DNA of 64,000 nucleotides from Entomobacter blattae (GCF_014672835.1 NZ_CP060244.1:695001-759000); one strand, 5' to 3'; shown: positions 44,098-53,543, numbered from the stretch's first letter. The notes: generated by a model not told the origin, from the letters alone. Translations and numbers: made by a program.

Positions 44098-45768
44098 TTA
44101 ACTGACGAGCCGTAGGCGCCCTCTGCCGGTTTTGGCTTTGCGGGGGGAAAGGGGGGAAGCCGCGGGGAAAGGTAAGGGGAGAAGAGGCAAGGCAGAATTT
44201 TCCTCTCTTTCCTCGGGGGGTAAGGCGTCAGGCATGTCCTCGTGGAGATAGGTTTCCGCAAGGGTTCTGAAAGTATAATCTAAAAGAGAGGTCGCAAAAG
44301 CCCTGTTGGGGTCACCTTCCACCGTGCCACCCTGGCCAAAACGGGTATAGGCAAAAGCCTTCACAAACTCACTTAAGGGGACGCCATATTGAAGCCCGAT
44401 ACTGACGGCTTGACCAAAACATTCCAAAAGCCCTTTGACCATGGGGTTTTCCCTGGCAGGCACAATGGCAACTTCTCCTACGCTGCCATCTTCATACTCC
44501 CCTGTTCTTACAAAAAGTCCGTGCCCACCAATGCTGGCTTTTTGCGTAAACCCGCTATGGCGATGAGGAAGGGGAAGACGTTCTCCCCTTTTAAGGGTTT
44601 CAGGGGCGATGTTGGGTAGGGCATCGGCTTTGGGGCGGGGAGGCATATGGTCCAGATAGGTTGAAAGGGCCCTGTGCATGGCATAATGAGCATGCTGATC
44701 AGGAAGAGAAAGAATGTTATCACCCATTAACAGGGCGGCTAGAGCTGTTTCCAGTGTGCAGCCCTTGTGAGCGAGACGGCAGAGGGAGCTTTCTGCCAAT
44801 CCTCCTTGAGGGGTCAGGGGAGAAAAAACTGGGGCGAGCCCACAAGTTTCTACTTCCAGCAAGGCATCGACTGGTCCAGGGGAGGAAACGCCTGTTTCTA
44901 TTTTAAAGAAAGAGGAAGGTTTAAGGAAACTTCCTGAAAATTGTGCCAAGCGCTCCTGTAAGGGCTGGAAGGGATGCCCTTTTGTTAAAGAAGGCAAAAT
45001 AAGCGGTGCAGTCTCTCCATTCCAGGCTTGGGCAGCCATATAACGAAGACATCCCGCCAGGTAGCGACTTCTTAGCCGAGCCTCATCGCTATCATAATCC
45101 AGCCCCATCCGTGCAAGGGCAACGTCAAGGTTTGTGAGGAGTAATACCCCTTTTTGTAGGGGAGGAGAAAATTTTTCTGTTTGGGTTTCAAAGCCAAAGG
45201 AATGATGGGCGGCAGAAGAAGACTTGAGGGGAGAAAAAAGGGGCAGCTCTGTGGTGCTCATCGCTGCATGGTGCTTGGCTAAAGCATTCAGGAACTGGCA
45301 GAGAATATAGAGGGTTTCTATAAAATCTTCATGCTCTAGGCTTCCATCGGCTTCAACAAACCGGGCCAGGTTTAAGATAAAGCCCGGCCTATTGTCATAG
45401 TCTCCTTTCCAGAGTGAAAAGGTAGGGGCAGCCTTATGAACCAAAAGCAGGTTAACAAGCTTATGTAAGGGAAAAGGTAGGGGCGAATTGTCCAGACTGT
45501 AAATAGAAGTTGTCTCTAAAAGTCGGGCAAAAGGCATAAGCCAGGCCAGTGATTGTTCGCGCAGATCAACCTCTTCCTCTTCGAGGGGGGCTATTTCCGC
45601 TAGGGCCTGGGCTGTTGTATCGCTCCATCTTTCCGGAAGGGTAACCTTTTTTGTGGGGGCATCTGGATCGCAAGCGGTATATGTCGCCCTAAAGGGGGTA
45701 TCTTGCCAAAGGTCTTGCCAAAGATCTTGCAAGAGTGCTGGAGAGGAGGTGAGAGAAAATTCTGTCAT
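44098..45768 (-). CDS. Protein resembling the C-terminal part of B12-dependent ribonucleotide reductase
   Basis: A 556-residue protein annotated by resemblance. Residues about 405-515 read LKRGERLPLPHRHSGFTQKA, then SIGGHGLFVRTGEYEDGSVGE, and later GQAVSIGLQYGVPLSEFVKAFAYTRF and TSLLDYTFRTLAETYL. These match the segment just before and after the TSCPD region in class II NrdJ. The N-terminal 400 residues lack the 10-stranded barrel motifs and the active-site cysteine pattern known from reductases, so it is probably not a functional reductase. A regulatory or scaffold role for NrdJ, or a divergent relict, are possibilities. It is leftward and has no evident operon partner. Confidence 0.7.
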   Translation of the reverse strand: MTEFSLTSSPALLQDLWQDLWQDTPFRATYTACDPDAPTKKVTLPERWSDTTAQALAEIAPLEEEEVDLREQSLAWLMPFARLLETTSIYSLDNSPLPFPLHKLVNLLLVHKAAPTFSLWKGDYDNRPGFILNLARFVEADGSLEHEDFIETLYILCQFLNALAKHHAAMSTTELPLFSPLKSSSAAHHSFGFETQTEKFSPPLQKGVLLLTNLDVALARMGLDYDSDEARLRSRYLAGCLRYMAAQAWNGETAPLILPSLTKGHPFQPLQERLAQFSGSFLKPSSFFKIETGVSSPGPVDALLEVETCGLAPVFSPLTPQGGLAESSLCRLAHKGCTLETALAALLMGDNILSLPDQHAHYAMHRALSTYLDHMPPRPKADALPNIAPETLKRGERLPLPHRHSGFTQKASIGGHGLFVRTGEYEDGSVGEVAIVPARENPMVKGLLECFGQAVSIGLQYGVPLSEFVKAFAYTRFGQGGTVEGDPNRAFATSLLDYTFRTLAETYLHEDMPDALPPEEREENSALPLLPLPFPAASPLSPRKAKTGRGRLRLVS

Positions 45769-46094
45769 ATTCCTACTGTAACGTCGGGCTAAAAGAAAGA
45801 AAAGAGGGCGGAAAAGGGTTTTCAGTTATACATCCCTCTGGATTGTGGGGATATGGGGGATATTTTCTCTTGCCGCCTGGCGGGAGTCTATGAGATAAAA
45901 ACAATCAGCTAGAAGCCCATCTTGGGAATTGCCATCATAAAGGCCACAATAGGGGCCATTCAGTTAATGACAGGTTTGTCAAAGATTGTATTTGTGATGA
46001 AGTGGTATTTGTAGTGAATTTTGTAATGCATACAGTGTTTTGTAGTGCATATAGTGTGTTGTAAAAACAGTTTGGCAAAGGCCTTGAGTAAACC
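45769..46094. other. Intergenic region between the NrdJ-like gene and ndufa12
   Basis: The two flanking genes diverge, so their promoters lie here. From about 45985 to 46070 a motif near TTTGTAGTGNAT occurs four times at irregular spacing; I cannot tell whether it is an operator or chance. No gene is seen. Confidence 0.4.
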
Positions 46095-46472
46095 ATGGCA
46101 AATATAGGAACACGCCTTTACACATTTTTCCATGGCCGTCTTGTCGGCAAGGATGCTGATGGCCGTGGATATTATGAATCCCGTAAGCCCACGCGCCAGG
46201 GTGGAGGCGAAAAGCGTTACGAGCGGTGGGTTATGTACCGTAAGGGCGAAGATGCCTCTGCTGTACCACCAGAGTGGTGGAATTGGCTGCATCATGTGGA
46301 TCAGGCCCCATTGCCAGAAAGTGCCCGTAAGCCATGGCAACTGCCTTATCGGCCCAACCTAACCGGAACACCAGAGGCTTATCACCCCTCAGGGAGTGAT
46401 TATCGCAGCGGGCGGCGCCAGCGTTCTACCAGTGATTATCAAGCCTGGACTCCCCATGGGGAGGAGTCTTGA
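46095..46472 (+). CDS. NADH:ubiquinone oxidoreductase 17.2 kDa-type subunit (NDUFA12)
   Basis: Accessory subunit of respiratory complex I in alphaproteobacteria, homologous to mitochondrial NDUFA12/B17.2. The 125 residues have the signature GTRLYTFFHGRLVGKDADGR, YYESRKP and ERWVMYRKGEDASAVPPEWWNWLHH, then a tail PYRPNLTGTPEAYHP, all typical. Start ATG at 46095. It is followed after 40 bases by mlaD, with further envelope genes behind; this gene order is common in Rhodospirillales. Confidence 0.96.
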   Translation: MANIGTRLYTFFHGRLVGKDADGRGYYESRKPTRQGGGEKRYERWVMYRKGEDASAVPPEWWNWLHHVDQAPLPESARKPWQLPYRPNLTGTPEAYHPSGSDYRSGRRQRSTSDYQAWTPHGEES

Positions 46473-46512
46473 GTGTGGCAAATAGGGGTGCAGCCCTTAG
46501 GGGGCAAAAGTC

Positions 46513-47112
46513 ATGAATAAAGCAGTACAGGCCTTGGGCGGACGGAGCCTGGTAGAGCTATTGGCAGGCATTGTGGTATTGATTGCCATGGTGGTGATGA
46601 TTGGGTTTGCCATATTCAGCACAGGACGAAAAACCGAAACGGGCTATCCTTTATGGGCATCGTTTGACCATATTGATGGCCTCGGCATAGGGTCTGATAT
46701 TAAATTGGCCGGTATTACCGTTGGCCACGTGGTGGATGAAAATGTCAATCCGCGTAATTATAAGGCCAGTGTTTATTTTGTTGTCCGCCCCGATATTAAA
46801 TTGCCAGTCGATAGTGCAGCCATTATTACCAGTGATAGCCTTCTAGGGGGCAAATATATTGCTCTTACCCCAGGAGCTGATAGCCGAATGCTCAAATTTG
46901 GTGAGCGCATAAAAGATACGCAAGGCTCCATTGGTTTACAGCAATTGCTGAGCAAGTTTCTCTTCAGTGTTACGGAAACGATGACAGCCTTAACAAAGCA
47001 AAAAGCTGAGGAAGAGAAACATCACCTTCAGATGAAGCCCAACTCTAGCGGGACTCCTGGGCATATCCCGGCGTTGGAAGGAACTTCCAAGCCGTTTGCG
47101 CCGTTAAAATAA
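46513..47112 (+). CDS. mlaD: MlaD-like lipid transport protein
   Basis: Inner-membrane anchored MCE-domain protein of the Mla system, which traffics phospholipids to keep outer-membrane asymmetry. One N-terminal transmembrane helix (LVELLAGIVVLIAMVVMIGFAIF) precedes an MCE domain: ASFDHIDGLGIGSDIKLAGITVGHV, then AIITSDSLLGGKYIALTPG, the expected signatures. A C-terminal helix-rich tail ends at residue 199. mlaE and mlaF are not next to it, so it may work with a pump encoded elsewhere. The next gene is 17 bases downstream. Confidence 0.92.
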   Translation: MNKAVQALGGRSLVELLAGIVVLIAMVVMIGFAIFSTGRKTETGYPLWASFDHIDGLGIGSDIKLAGITVGHVVDENVNPRNYKASVYFVVRPDIKLPVDSAAIITSDSLLGGKYIALTPGADSRMLKFGERIKDTQGSIGLQQLLSKFLFSVTETMTALTKQKAEEEKHHLQMKPNSSGTPGHIPALEGTSKPFAPLK

Positions 47113-47129
47113 GCGTTTATGGGAATAAC

Positions 47130-47339
47130 ATGAAGGCGGAAACACCAGTATGGAAGCGGCCAGATGGAAGTTTGGTTGACTGTACGGATAAAGTGAAACT
47201 TCTGGAAGAGAATTACTTAGAGCTTCAACAAGTGATGCAAGATATGTTTGAAGATGCCATTCTCATGGGGGTGGATGAGCAGGGCATGCGTTCAATTATT
47301 CAGGAGATGGTTGAAAAATTAAGGAGCCCCAAAGGGTGA
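47130..47339 (+). CDS. Small conserved-looking protein of unknown function
   Basis: A 69-residue acidic protein with no cysteine beyond one near position 18 (GSLVDCTDKVKLLEENYLEL). The central part, NYLELQQVMQDMFEDAILMG, is probably helical, as is SIIQEMVEKLRSPKG. It begins 17 bases after mlaD and its TGA overlaps the GTG start of the DUF2155 gene (GTGA), so it is an operon member and very probably real. I do not recognise a function; placement suggests an envelope or complex I link. Confidence 0.7.
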   Translation: MKAETPVWKRPDGSLVDCTDKVKLLEENYLELQQVMQDMFEDAILMGVDEQGMRSIIQEMVEKLRSPKG

Positions 47340-48034
47340 AAAAATCTCTGTCATATCTGGTATGGGGTGGTGTGTTATTCGCTGGACTGGGGTGTTTTTT
47401 TGGGAGCTTTTCACCTGTTTTCGCCGCTGAACAGCCAGAGAGTGCACCGCCCGAATCCTCCCCCAGTAAGCCAGTAGGGAAAAAAGAGATAGGAAGTGAA
47501 AAAAAAGGGAAAAAGGGCAACGCCGTAGAGGCTATAAAAAACTATTCTCCCGAGAGCTGGCAAGGTAAAACAGAAGCCAATATTCGTATACTGGATCGGA
47601 TAGAAAATAGCACCAAGCTGATGGCTTTGCCCGTTGGGCAATCTTTAACGTATAAAACATTACAAATAGAAGCAAAAAGCTGTATAAAGCGCCCCGAAGG
47701 CTTACCGCCTGATGCTGCTGTTTTTCTTTCTATTCAGGATACGCAAACCAAAACATCTCCCTTTAATGCCTGGATGTTTCAAGCGGAACCTGCCCTGTCT
47801 GTCTTTCAGAATGCCATTTATAATGTTCAGCTTATTGGGTGTAGTGGGCAAGATGTAGCACCTTTCCCCACTTTACTGGCAGAGCAATCCTCAGCAGAGG
47901 TCTCACCCCAAAAAACAATGTCAGAGGAAGAGCCTATGGAAGGCGTTTCAAAGCAAACCCCTGCAACCACTGCGCCAGCCCCTTCTTTGTCGCAGGAACC
48001 TTCTGCGGAAAATCCCGATCCGGCCGCTCCATAA
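47336..48034 (+). CDS. Exported DUF2155 domain protein
   Basis: A 232-residue exported protein with a signal peptide ending near residue 31 (FAGLGCFFGSFSPVFAAE), a Lys/Pro/Ser-rich linker, then the DUF2155 domain: IRILDRIENSTKLMALPVGQSL and YKTLQIEAKSCIKRP with the conserved cysteine, and later SPFNAWMFQAEPALSVFQNAIYNVQLIGC. A serine/proline-rich tail follows. DUF2155 is found next to ndufa12 across alphaproteobacteria; its function is unknown. The start is a GTG overlapping the previous stop. Confidence 0.88.
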   Translation: MKKSLSYLVWGGVLFAGLGCFFGSFSPVFAAEQPESAPPESSPSKPVGKKEIGSEKKGKKGNAVEAIKNYSPESWQGKTEANIRILDRIENSTKLMALPVGQSLTYKTLQIEAKSCIKRPEGLPPDAAVFLSIQDTQTKTSPFNAWMFQAEPALSVFQNAIYNVQLIGCSGQDVAPFPTLLAEQSSAEVSPQKTMSEEEPMEGVSKQTPATTAPAPSLSQEPSAENPDPAAP

Positions 48035-48146
48035 CAATCTTGATGATGGGGTGATTACGGCTGGTCAGGGTGCTAATTGTGGCGCATACTGATAAAGAGA
48101 GTGGCAATATTTGCCCTCTAATGAATAGGGAATAGGGAGTGGTAAT

Positions 48147-48893
48147 GTGACGATGAAGTCAGATTATACATGGAATCAAATCAACATTCCTCTATTAGGT
48201 GAAGCGGCTTTTTTTCTTGATTTTGATGGCACCCTTGTAGATATTGCCCCAACCCCAGATTCCGTAAAGGTAGAAAGAGGCCTTACGGAGACCTTACAGA
48301 TTTTGCGGAGGCTTTTGGGCAACGCCCTCGCCGTGGTAACGGGCCGCCCCATAGGGCAGATAGACCACTTCCTTCCGCATATCCCTTACGCTGTGGCAGG
48401 CGAGCATGGTGGAGCCCTTCGTTTTTCCCCAGAAGGCCCTATCCAGAATGGCAGCCTGCCAAGCATTCCACAACGATGGCTGGAAGAAGCTGAAAATTTT
48501 GCACAGCACCATGAGGGGGTGATTGTGGAAAAAAAAAATAATGGATTTGTTCTGCATTTTCGCAAGGTGCCAGAGCTTGAGAACAGGTTGCATAAAATGG
48601 CAGAAGAGTGGGTTGGACACCAACCTGATAGTTTTGAATTGCAATCCGCAAAAATGGCCTGGGAGATCCGCCCCAAAGGCGTAGATAAAGGGCAGGCGGT
48701 TTATACTTTAATGGAGCAGCCCCCTTTTCGGGGAAGAAAACCCGTTTTTATTGGTGATGATATAACCGACGAAGATGGGATTAAAGCCGCACAAGCTCTG
48801 GGGGGGGTGGGGTATCGTATCCCGCATGATTTTCCAGATTCGGGCACTGTCAGAGTATGGCTGAAATCCCTTGTAGAAGGAGCAGAAAAATGA
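48147..48893 (+). CDS. otsB: Trehalose-6-phosphate phosphatase
   Basis: HAD-superfamily phosphatase that releases trehalose from trehalose-6-phosphate. The 248 residues include the nucleophile motif FFLDFDGTLVDIA near residue 22, VVTGRPIGQIDHFLP, GEHGGALRF, KGQAVYTLM and VFIGDDITDEDGIKAAQALGG. A GTG at 48147 is used, although an ATG two codons later is possible. The stop overlaps the otsA start (ATGA), so the two are translationally coupled. It provides osmotic or desiccation protection. Confidence 0.96.
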   Translation: MTMKSDYTWNQINIPLLGEAAFFLDFDGTLVDIAPTPDSVKVERGLTETLQILRRLLGNALAVVTGRPIGQIDHFLPHIPYAVAGEHGGALRFSPEGPIQNGSLPSIPQRWLEEAENFAQHHEGVIVEKKNNGFVLHFRKVPELENRLHKMAEEWVGHQPDSFELQSAKMAWEIRPKGVDKGQAVYTLMEQPPFRGRKPVFIGDDITDEDGIKAAQALGGVGYRIPHDFPDSGTVRVWLKSLVEGAEK

Positions 48894-50227
48894 CAAAGCG
48901 TTTGGTTCTGGTGTCAAATCGGGTTCCTTCACCGGGGGAAATGGCTCATCCAGCCGGTGGTTTGGCTGTTGGCTTAAGGGATGCCATAGGCGATCGGAGA
49001 TGTTTATGGTTTGGCTGGTCAGGCAACCAGGTTAAAGAAGGGGACGATATTGCCTTACATACAGATACGGTAGAAAAAGTGACCTTTGCTACAATCGATC
49101 TGACAGAAAAACAGTATGAAGGATTTTATACGGGCTTTTCCAATGGGATACTTTGGCCCTTGTTTCATTACCGTACGGGTCTTATGCAATATGCCCGTTC
49201 AGATTGGAAAAGTTATCTGGAAGTCAATGCCCTTTTTGCTCAGCGGCTAAAGCCGCTCTTACAAAAGAATGATGTTCTCTGGGTGCATGATTATCATCTT
49301 ATTCCTCTGGGGCGCTCTTTACGAGATGGGGGGATTAAAGACAAAATCGGTTTTTTTCTGCATATCCCTTTTCCGCCATGGGGCATTTTTTCTACCTTGC
49401 CTGGGGCAGATCTGCTGTTAATGGATATGCAGGCCTATGATGTTATTGGTGTGCAGACAGAAGAAGATGCCTATAACCTCAATGCTGCTTTTGAATTATT
49501 GGGGCTGAAACCGCGAGCCAAGCCATTTCCGATAGGGATCGATCCAGAGGAGTTTGCTGAGCAGGCAGCAGAAAGCCTTAAGGATATCCACATTCAGCAA
49601 GAAAAACTTAACCTACGTGGTCGAGCCCTGATTATGGGGGTGGACAGGCTGGATTACTCTAAAGGGCTCCCAGAACGGTTGCGGGGATATGCGGCCTTTT
49701 TGGAACGTTATCCTGAATATTTGGGCAAAGTTGTGTTCTTGCAAATTGCTCCCCTCTCTCGTACCGAAGTTCAACAATATCAGGCTTTACGTAAAAGGGT
49801 TGATGAATTGGTAGGCCAAATTAACGGTATTTATACTGAAAGTGGATGGACACCAATCGAGTATGTAACCCGTTCTATCGCACGCCCAATATTGGCGGGG
49901 CTGCATCGTATGAGTGATGTAGCCCTTATTACGCCTTTGCGTGACGGCATGAATTTGGTAGCTAAAGAATATATTGCAGCTCAAGATGAGGACGATCCAG
50001 GGTGTCTTATTTTATCACGTTTTGCGGGGGCGGCTCCGGAACTTGAAGAGGCCATTATTGTTAATCCCTATGATGCTGACGAAATTGCCGATGCCTTGGC
50101 CTTGGCGTTATCGATGAAAAAAGAGGAAAGAAAAAAACGTTGGCAAAAACTTCGCCGCGCAATCGACATTACGACCGCTCACACATGGGCGAAAAGTTTT
50201 ATGGCTGAATTAGATGAAAGACGGTAA
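48890..50227 (+). CDS. otsA: Trehalose-6-phosphate synthase
   Basis: GT20 glycosyltransferase joining UDP-glucose and glucose-6-phosphate. From the ATG at 48890 the 445 residues begin MTKRLVLVSNRVPSP and GGLAVGLRDAI, and have WVHDYHLIPLGRSLR, FFLHIPFPPWGIFSTLP, and late RDGMNLVAKEYIAAQ with the conserved RDG. A frame extending 11 codons upstream of this ATG is less likely, because the ATGA overlap with otsB is a common arrangement. The 3' end overlaps dsbB by 14 bases. Confidence 0.96.
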   Translation: MTKRLVLVSNRVPSPGEMAHPAGGLAVGLRDAIGDRRCLWFGWSGNQVKEGDDIALHTDTVEKVTFATIDLTEKQYEGFYTGFSNGILWPLFHYRTGLMQYARSDWKSYLEVNALFAQRLKPLLQKNDVLWVHDYHLIPLGRSLRDGGIKDKIGFFLHIPFPPWGIFSTLPGADLLLMDMQAYDVIGVQTEEDAYNLNAAFELLGLKPRAKPFPIGIDPEEFAEQAAESLKDIHIQQEKLNLRGRALIMGVDRLDYSKGLPERLRGYAAFLERYPEYLGKVVFLQIAPLSRTEVQQYQALRKRVDELVGQINGIYTESGWTPIEYVTRSIARPILAGLHRMSDVALITPLRDGMNLVAKEYIAAQDEDDPGCLILSRFAGAAPELEEAIIVNPYDADEIADALALALSMKKEERKKRWQKLRRAIDITTAHTWAKSFMAELDERR

Positions 50228-50759
50228 TATCTTTAGATATGATAGGGTCTTGCTTATTCTGTTATGTGCAATAGGGGTTTTTGCATTATTAACGGCATGG
50301 GTGTTAGAGCATATTCTTGGTCTTGCTCCGTGTGATTTGTGCCTCATGGAGCGGTGGCCTTATCGGGTTATTATTATCTTGGGGATTATCGGGTTTTTTC
50401 TTCCCGCTAAAAAACGAAGCTGGATTATGCTGGCAGCGGGGGCTGTTATGACCGTGAATGTAGGCTTGGCCCTTTTGCATACGGGAATTGAGCAAAATTG
50501 GTGGCCAAGCCCATTAACAGCCTGCCAGGCTCCTGTTTTTAAGGAAGGCTCAATAGCAGAACGCCTTGCTTCCATGCCTACCAGGCCTGTTAAACCCTGT
50601 GATGCCCCAGACTATATTTTGCCTGGTCTTCCTATTTCCGTTACCCTCGCTGATTTATTATTGTCCGTAGGAGTTTGTCTTTTTGGTTTTATTTCAGGTC
50701 TATTCCTTCGTAAACATTATCATTCTTTTCGGTGGGGAGGGAATCGGAAAGAGCCTTAG
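50214..50759 (+). CDS. dsbB: Disulfide bond formation protein DsbB
   Basis: Inner-membrane quinone-linked thiol oxidase with four helices that reoxidises DsbA. The 181-residue protein has the first cysteine pair as CDLC in LAPCDLCLMERWPYRV near residue 42 and a second pair split by a loop (TACQAPVF and VKPCDAPDYILPG), as in DsbB. The start at 50214 lies within otsA, giving a 14-base overlap in a different frame, which suggests translational coupling. The likely partner is the DsbA-like protein at 35063, inferred only by function. The length is typical. Confidence 0.9.
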   Translation: MKDGNIFRYDRVLLILLCAIGVFALLTAWVLEHILGLAPCDLCLMERWPYRVIIILGIIGFFLPAKKRSWIMLAAGAVMTVNVGLALLHTGIEQNWWPSPLTACQAPVFKEGSIAERLASMPTRPVKPCDAPDYILPGLPISVTLADLLLSVGVCLFGFISGLFLRKHYHSFRWGGNRKEP

Positions 50760-51184
50760 TTCTTTCCTGGCCGTAAAGGGGCCGTAGTTGTTTTCTTGTG
50801 AAGATGGGGCTTATGGGAGGGGATTTGCTGATGGCGATAGCTGCGGTGTGTATAACGTAGTCGGCGTGAAGGATATTGGGATTGGGAGAGGATCTCCTGA
50901 TCGGTAAGAGGTTTTTTTTGCATGGTTCCTTCAGCGGCTCCTTCAGTTCTCTTCCCCAGGTTTGACGGACGAGAAGGTTGCAGTGCCGGATGGTCTTGTT
51001 GGCTGGAAGAAATTGGAGGAGCATTTTGGGGTATCTCTTGGGGGGCTTCTTGGGAAACCTCTTGGGCGTTGGTTGCAAAACCACCCCATAAGAGCGCCCC
51101 GCCGACAAACAGGGCGTAAGGGATGAGAGGTTTCAATGAAAAAGTCATTCTACGGGTAATGGTTTCTCTTAGGTCAATATTCAT
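50756..51184 (-). CDS. Exported small protein of unknown function, convergent with dsbB
   Basis: A leftward frame of about 142 residues from the ATG at 51184 (MNIDLRETITRRMTF). A hydrophobic segment (LIPYALFVGGALLWGGFATNA) and an A-Q-E boundary look like a signal peptide; the rest is low-complexity, rich in Gln, Pro, Ser, Arg and His (SQEAPQEIPQNAPP, HRSYRHQQIPSHKPH). Its stop lies just before the dsbB stop, overlapping by four bases in convergent orientation. No family is recognised. It may be a real small envelope protein. An upstream ATG would add six residues. Confidence 0.5.
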   Translation of the reverse strand: MNIDLRETITRRMTFSLKPLIPYALFVGGALLWGGFATNAQEVSQEAPQEIPQNAPPISSSQQDHPALQPSRPSNLGKRTEGAAEGTMQKKPLTDQEILSQSQYPSRRLRYTHRSYRHQQIPSHKPHLHKKTTTAPLRPGKN

Positions 51185-51476
51185 GGTGTGTGGATCTCCC
51201 AAATATGGTTTCTCTTATTTTTAAGAGAGAATAATACTTTGAAACAAGCAGCAATTATGTCTATAGGGGCAACAAAATCGGGATGGCAGAGCAAGAAAAA
51301 TACCAGGCCAGAGGCTGGTACCTATTGGCAAGAGTGCCAGTCTTTCCCAGATATAAGGATAAAGAGGGTATTGTGCAAAAATGTCTTGATTATGTTCTCT
51401 CTGTTGGGTGAAGAAATATGCTTCAAAAGCCAAAAATACCTGCTCCTCGTATGAGATAAAGAGGTTACAGACCCTT

Positions 51477-53543
51477 ATGAACGGTAGAAATGTGAAGAAG
51501 TTTAATTCTCTTTATAATCATGGTTTTGTAAGGGTTGCCGCCTGCACACCTGTTATAGCGTTAGCAGCTCCTGCTGAGAATGCAGTTCATATTGTTGAAC
51601 AGCTGAATGTAGCCCAAAAAGAAGGGGTGGCTTTATGTGTTTTCCCCGAATTGGTTGTGTCGGGGTATTCTATTGAGGACCTTCTGTTTCAGGAGCCCTT
51701 ACTGAAAGGGGTGGAAGAAGCCTTGGAGACGATTCGGCAGGCTACGGTAGACCTTACACCTGTTTGTGTCGTGGGCGCTCCCTTGCGGTATGGTGTTGGC
51801 CTGTATAATTGCGCCGTTGTCTTGCACAGAGGAAGAATTTTAGGGGTTGTTCCAAAATCCTTCCTTCCCAATTACCGGGAGTTTTATGAAGGCCGGCATT
51901 TTGCAACAGGGGTGGGTATTAAAAAGGCCAGTGTTCGTATCAATCACCAAGAGGTACCTTTCGGGATAGACCTTCTGTTTCAGGCCGATGATGTGCCAGA
52001 CATGGTTCTTGGTATTGAGATTTGTGAAGATCTTTGGGTACCGATCTCACCAGGAACACTTTCTGCTCTGGCGGGCGCTACGGTTATAGCAAACCCTTCT
52101 GCCAGCAATATTACCGTTGCCAAGGCAGAAGTAAGAGATATGCTCTGTCGGTCACAGTCTCTTAAAAATATCTGTGCGTATGTTTATTCTGCCGCGGGAG
52201 CGGGTGAGTCCACCACGGATGTGGCCTGGGATGGGCAGGCCACTATTTTTGAGTATGGAACCAAACTTGCCTCTGGGACCAGGTTTCCTACCCAGCCCAG
52301 CATGGTGATGGCCGATATAGACCTTGGCTTGCTTCAGCAAGAACGTCGGCAGATGGTTACTTTTGATCATAACCGCATTGCTCATGCGGTTGCTTATGAG
52401 GATTTTCGGACGATATCTTTTACCCTATCCCCAGAATATAAGGATTTTGGGTTAAAAAGAGCTGTCCCTCGTTTTCCTTTTGTGCCGAATGAGGCTGCGC
52501 GCCTGGAGCAAGATTGCTATGAAGCTTATACCATTCAGGTTGAAGCCCTTATTCAGCGATTGAAAAATAGTGGTGCTCGTACCATGGTTATTGGTGTTTC
52601 TGGTGGATTGGATTCCACCCAGGCTCTTTTGGTCATGGCTCAGGCAGCGGATAGGTTGGGGTGGGATCGTCAGCAAATTAAGGCTTATACTATGCCAGGG
52701 TTTGGAACTAGTACAGGCACGTTAGAAAATGCCCAGGCCTTGATGGCTTCTCTTCAGGTTTCAGCTGATATTTTGGATATTCGTCCCACTGCAGAGTTGA
52801 TGCTTAAGGAAATAAAGCACCCTTATGCCGAGGGTAAGCCGGTTTATGATATTACTTTTGAGAACGTGCAAGCAGGGCTAAGAACCGATTATTTATTTCG
52901 GCTTGCTAATCAGTTTAACGGGTTGGTCATTGGCACTGGAGACCTCTCCGAGTTGGCCTTGGGGTGGTGTACATATGGTGTTGGGGATCAGATGTCGCAT
53001 TATGCGGTGAATGCGGGTTTGCCAAAAACGCTTATTCAGCATCTTATTCGTTGGGTTGTCTCTTCACAAGACTTTCCACAGGATGTAGGAAGGGTATTAC
53101 TTTCCATTCTGGAAACAGAAATTTCACCCGAACTGCTCCCTATCGGGGGAGACCAACCGTTACAAAGTACAGAAGAAAAGATAGGACCATATGCTCTTCA
53201 GGATTTTAACCTCTTTTATACACTCCGTTATGGGTTTTCTCCGTCAAAAATTGCTTTTTTGGCGCAAATAGCCTGGCACGATAAAACTCAAGGGGATTGG
53301 CCCTCTGGCTATCCAGATGCGAAAAAAATAGAATACGATCTTGCTACAATCAGACAATGGCTTGTGGTGTTTGTAAGGCGTTTTTTTGGTTTTAGTCAAT
53401 TTAAGCGTTCTGCATTACCTAATGGTCCGAAAATTATAGCTGGCGGAGCCCTCTCCCCACGGGGAGATTGGCGGGCGCCTTCAGATGGGAATGCCCGTAT
53501 ATGGCTTGCAGAGATTGAACGTAATATTCCCACAAATCAATAA
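51477..53543 (+). CDS. nadE: Glutamine-hydrolysing NAD+ synthase
   Basis: Two-domain enzyme converting nicotinic acid adenine dinucleotide to NAD with ammonia from glutamine. Residues about 10-300 form the nitrilase-like amidase with glutamate in VFPELVVSGYS, lysine in VVPKSFLPNYREFYEGRHF and cysteine in GIEICEDLW. The C-terminal synthase has the P-loop VSGGLDSTQALL and VGTGDLSELALGWCTYG near residue 492. I start it at the ATG at 51477 (MNGRNVKKFNSLYNHGFVRVA), as homologues begin near SLYNHGF; the 23 codons upstream look untranslated. An NAD kinase remnant lies elsewhere in the window. Confidence 0.95.
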   Translation: MNGRNVKKFNSLYNHGFVRVAACTPVIALAAPAENAVHIVEQLNVAQKEGVALCVFPELVVSGYSIEDLLFQEPLLKGVEEALETIRQATVDLTPVCVVGAPLRYGVGLYNCAVVLHRGRILGVVPKSFLPNYREFYEGRHFATGVGIKKASVRINHQEVPFGIDLLFQADDVPDMVLGIEICEDLWVPISPGTLSALAGATVIANPSASNITVAKAEVRDMLCRSQSLKNICAYVYSAAGAGESTTDVAWDGQATIFEYGTKLASGTRFPTQPSMVMADIDLGLLQQERRQMVTFDHNRIAHAVAYEDFRTISFTLSPEYKDFGLKRAVPRFPFVPNEAARLEQDCYEAYTIQVEALIQRLKNSGARTMVIGVSGGLDSTQALLVMAQAADRLGWDRQQIKAYTMPGFGTSTGTLENAQALMASLQVSADILDIRPTAELMLKEIKHPYAEGKPVYDITFENVQAGLRTDYLFRLANQFNGLVIGTGDLSELALGWCTYGVGDQMSHYAVNAGLPKTLIQHLIRWVVSSQDFPQDVGRVLLSILETEISPELLPIGGDQPLQSTEEKIGPYALQDFNLFYTLRYGFSPSKIAFLAQIAWHDKTQGDWPSGYPDAKKIEYDLATIRQWLVVFVRRFFGFSQFKRSALPNGPKIIAGGALSPRGDWRAPSDGNARIWLAEIERNIPTNQ

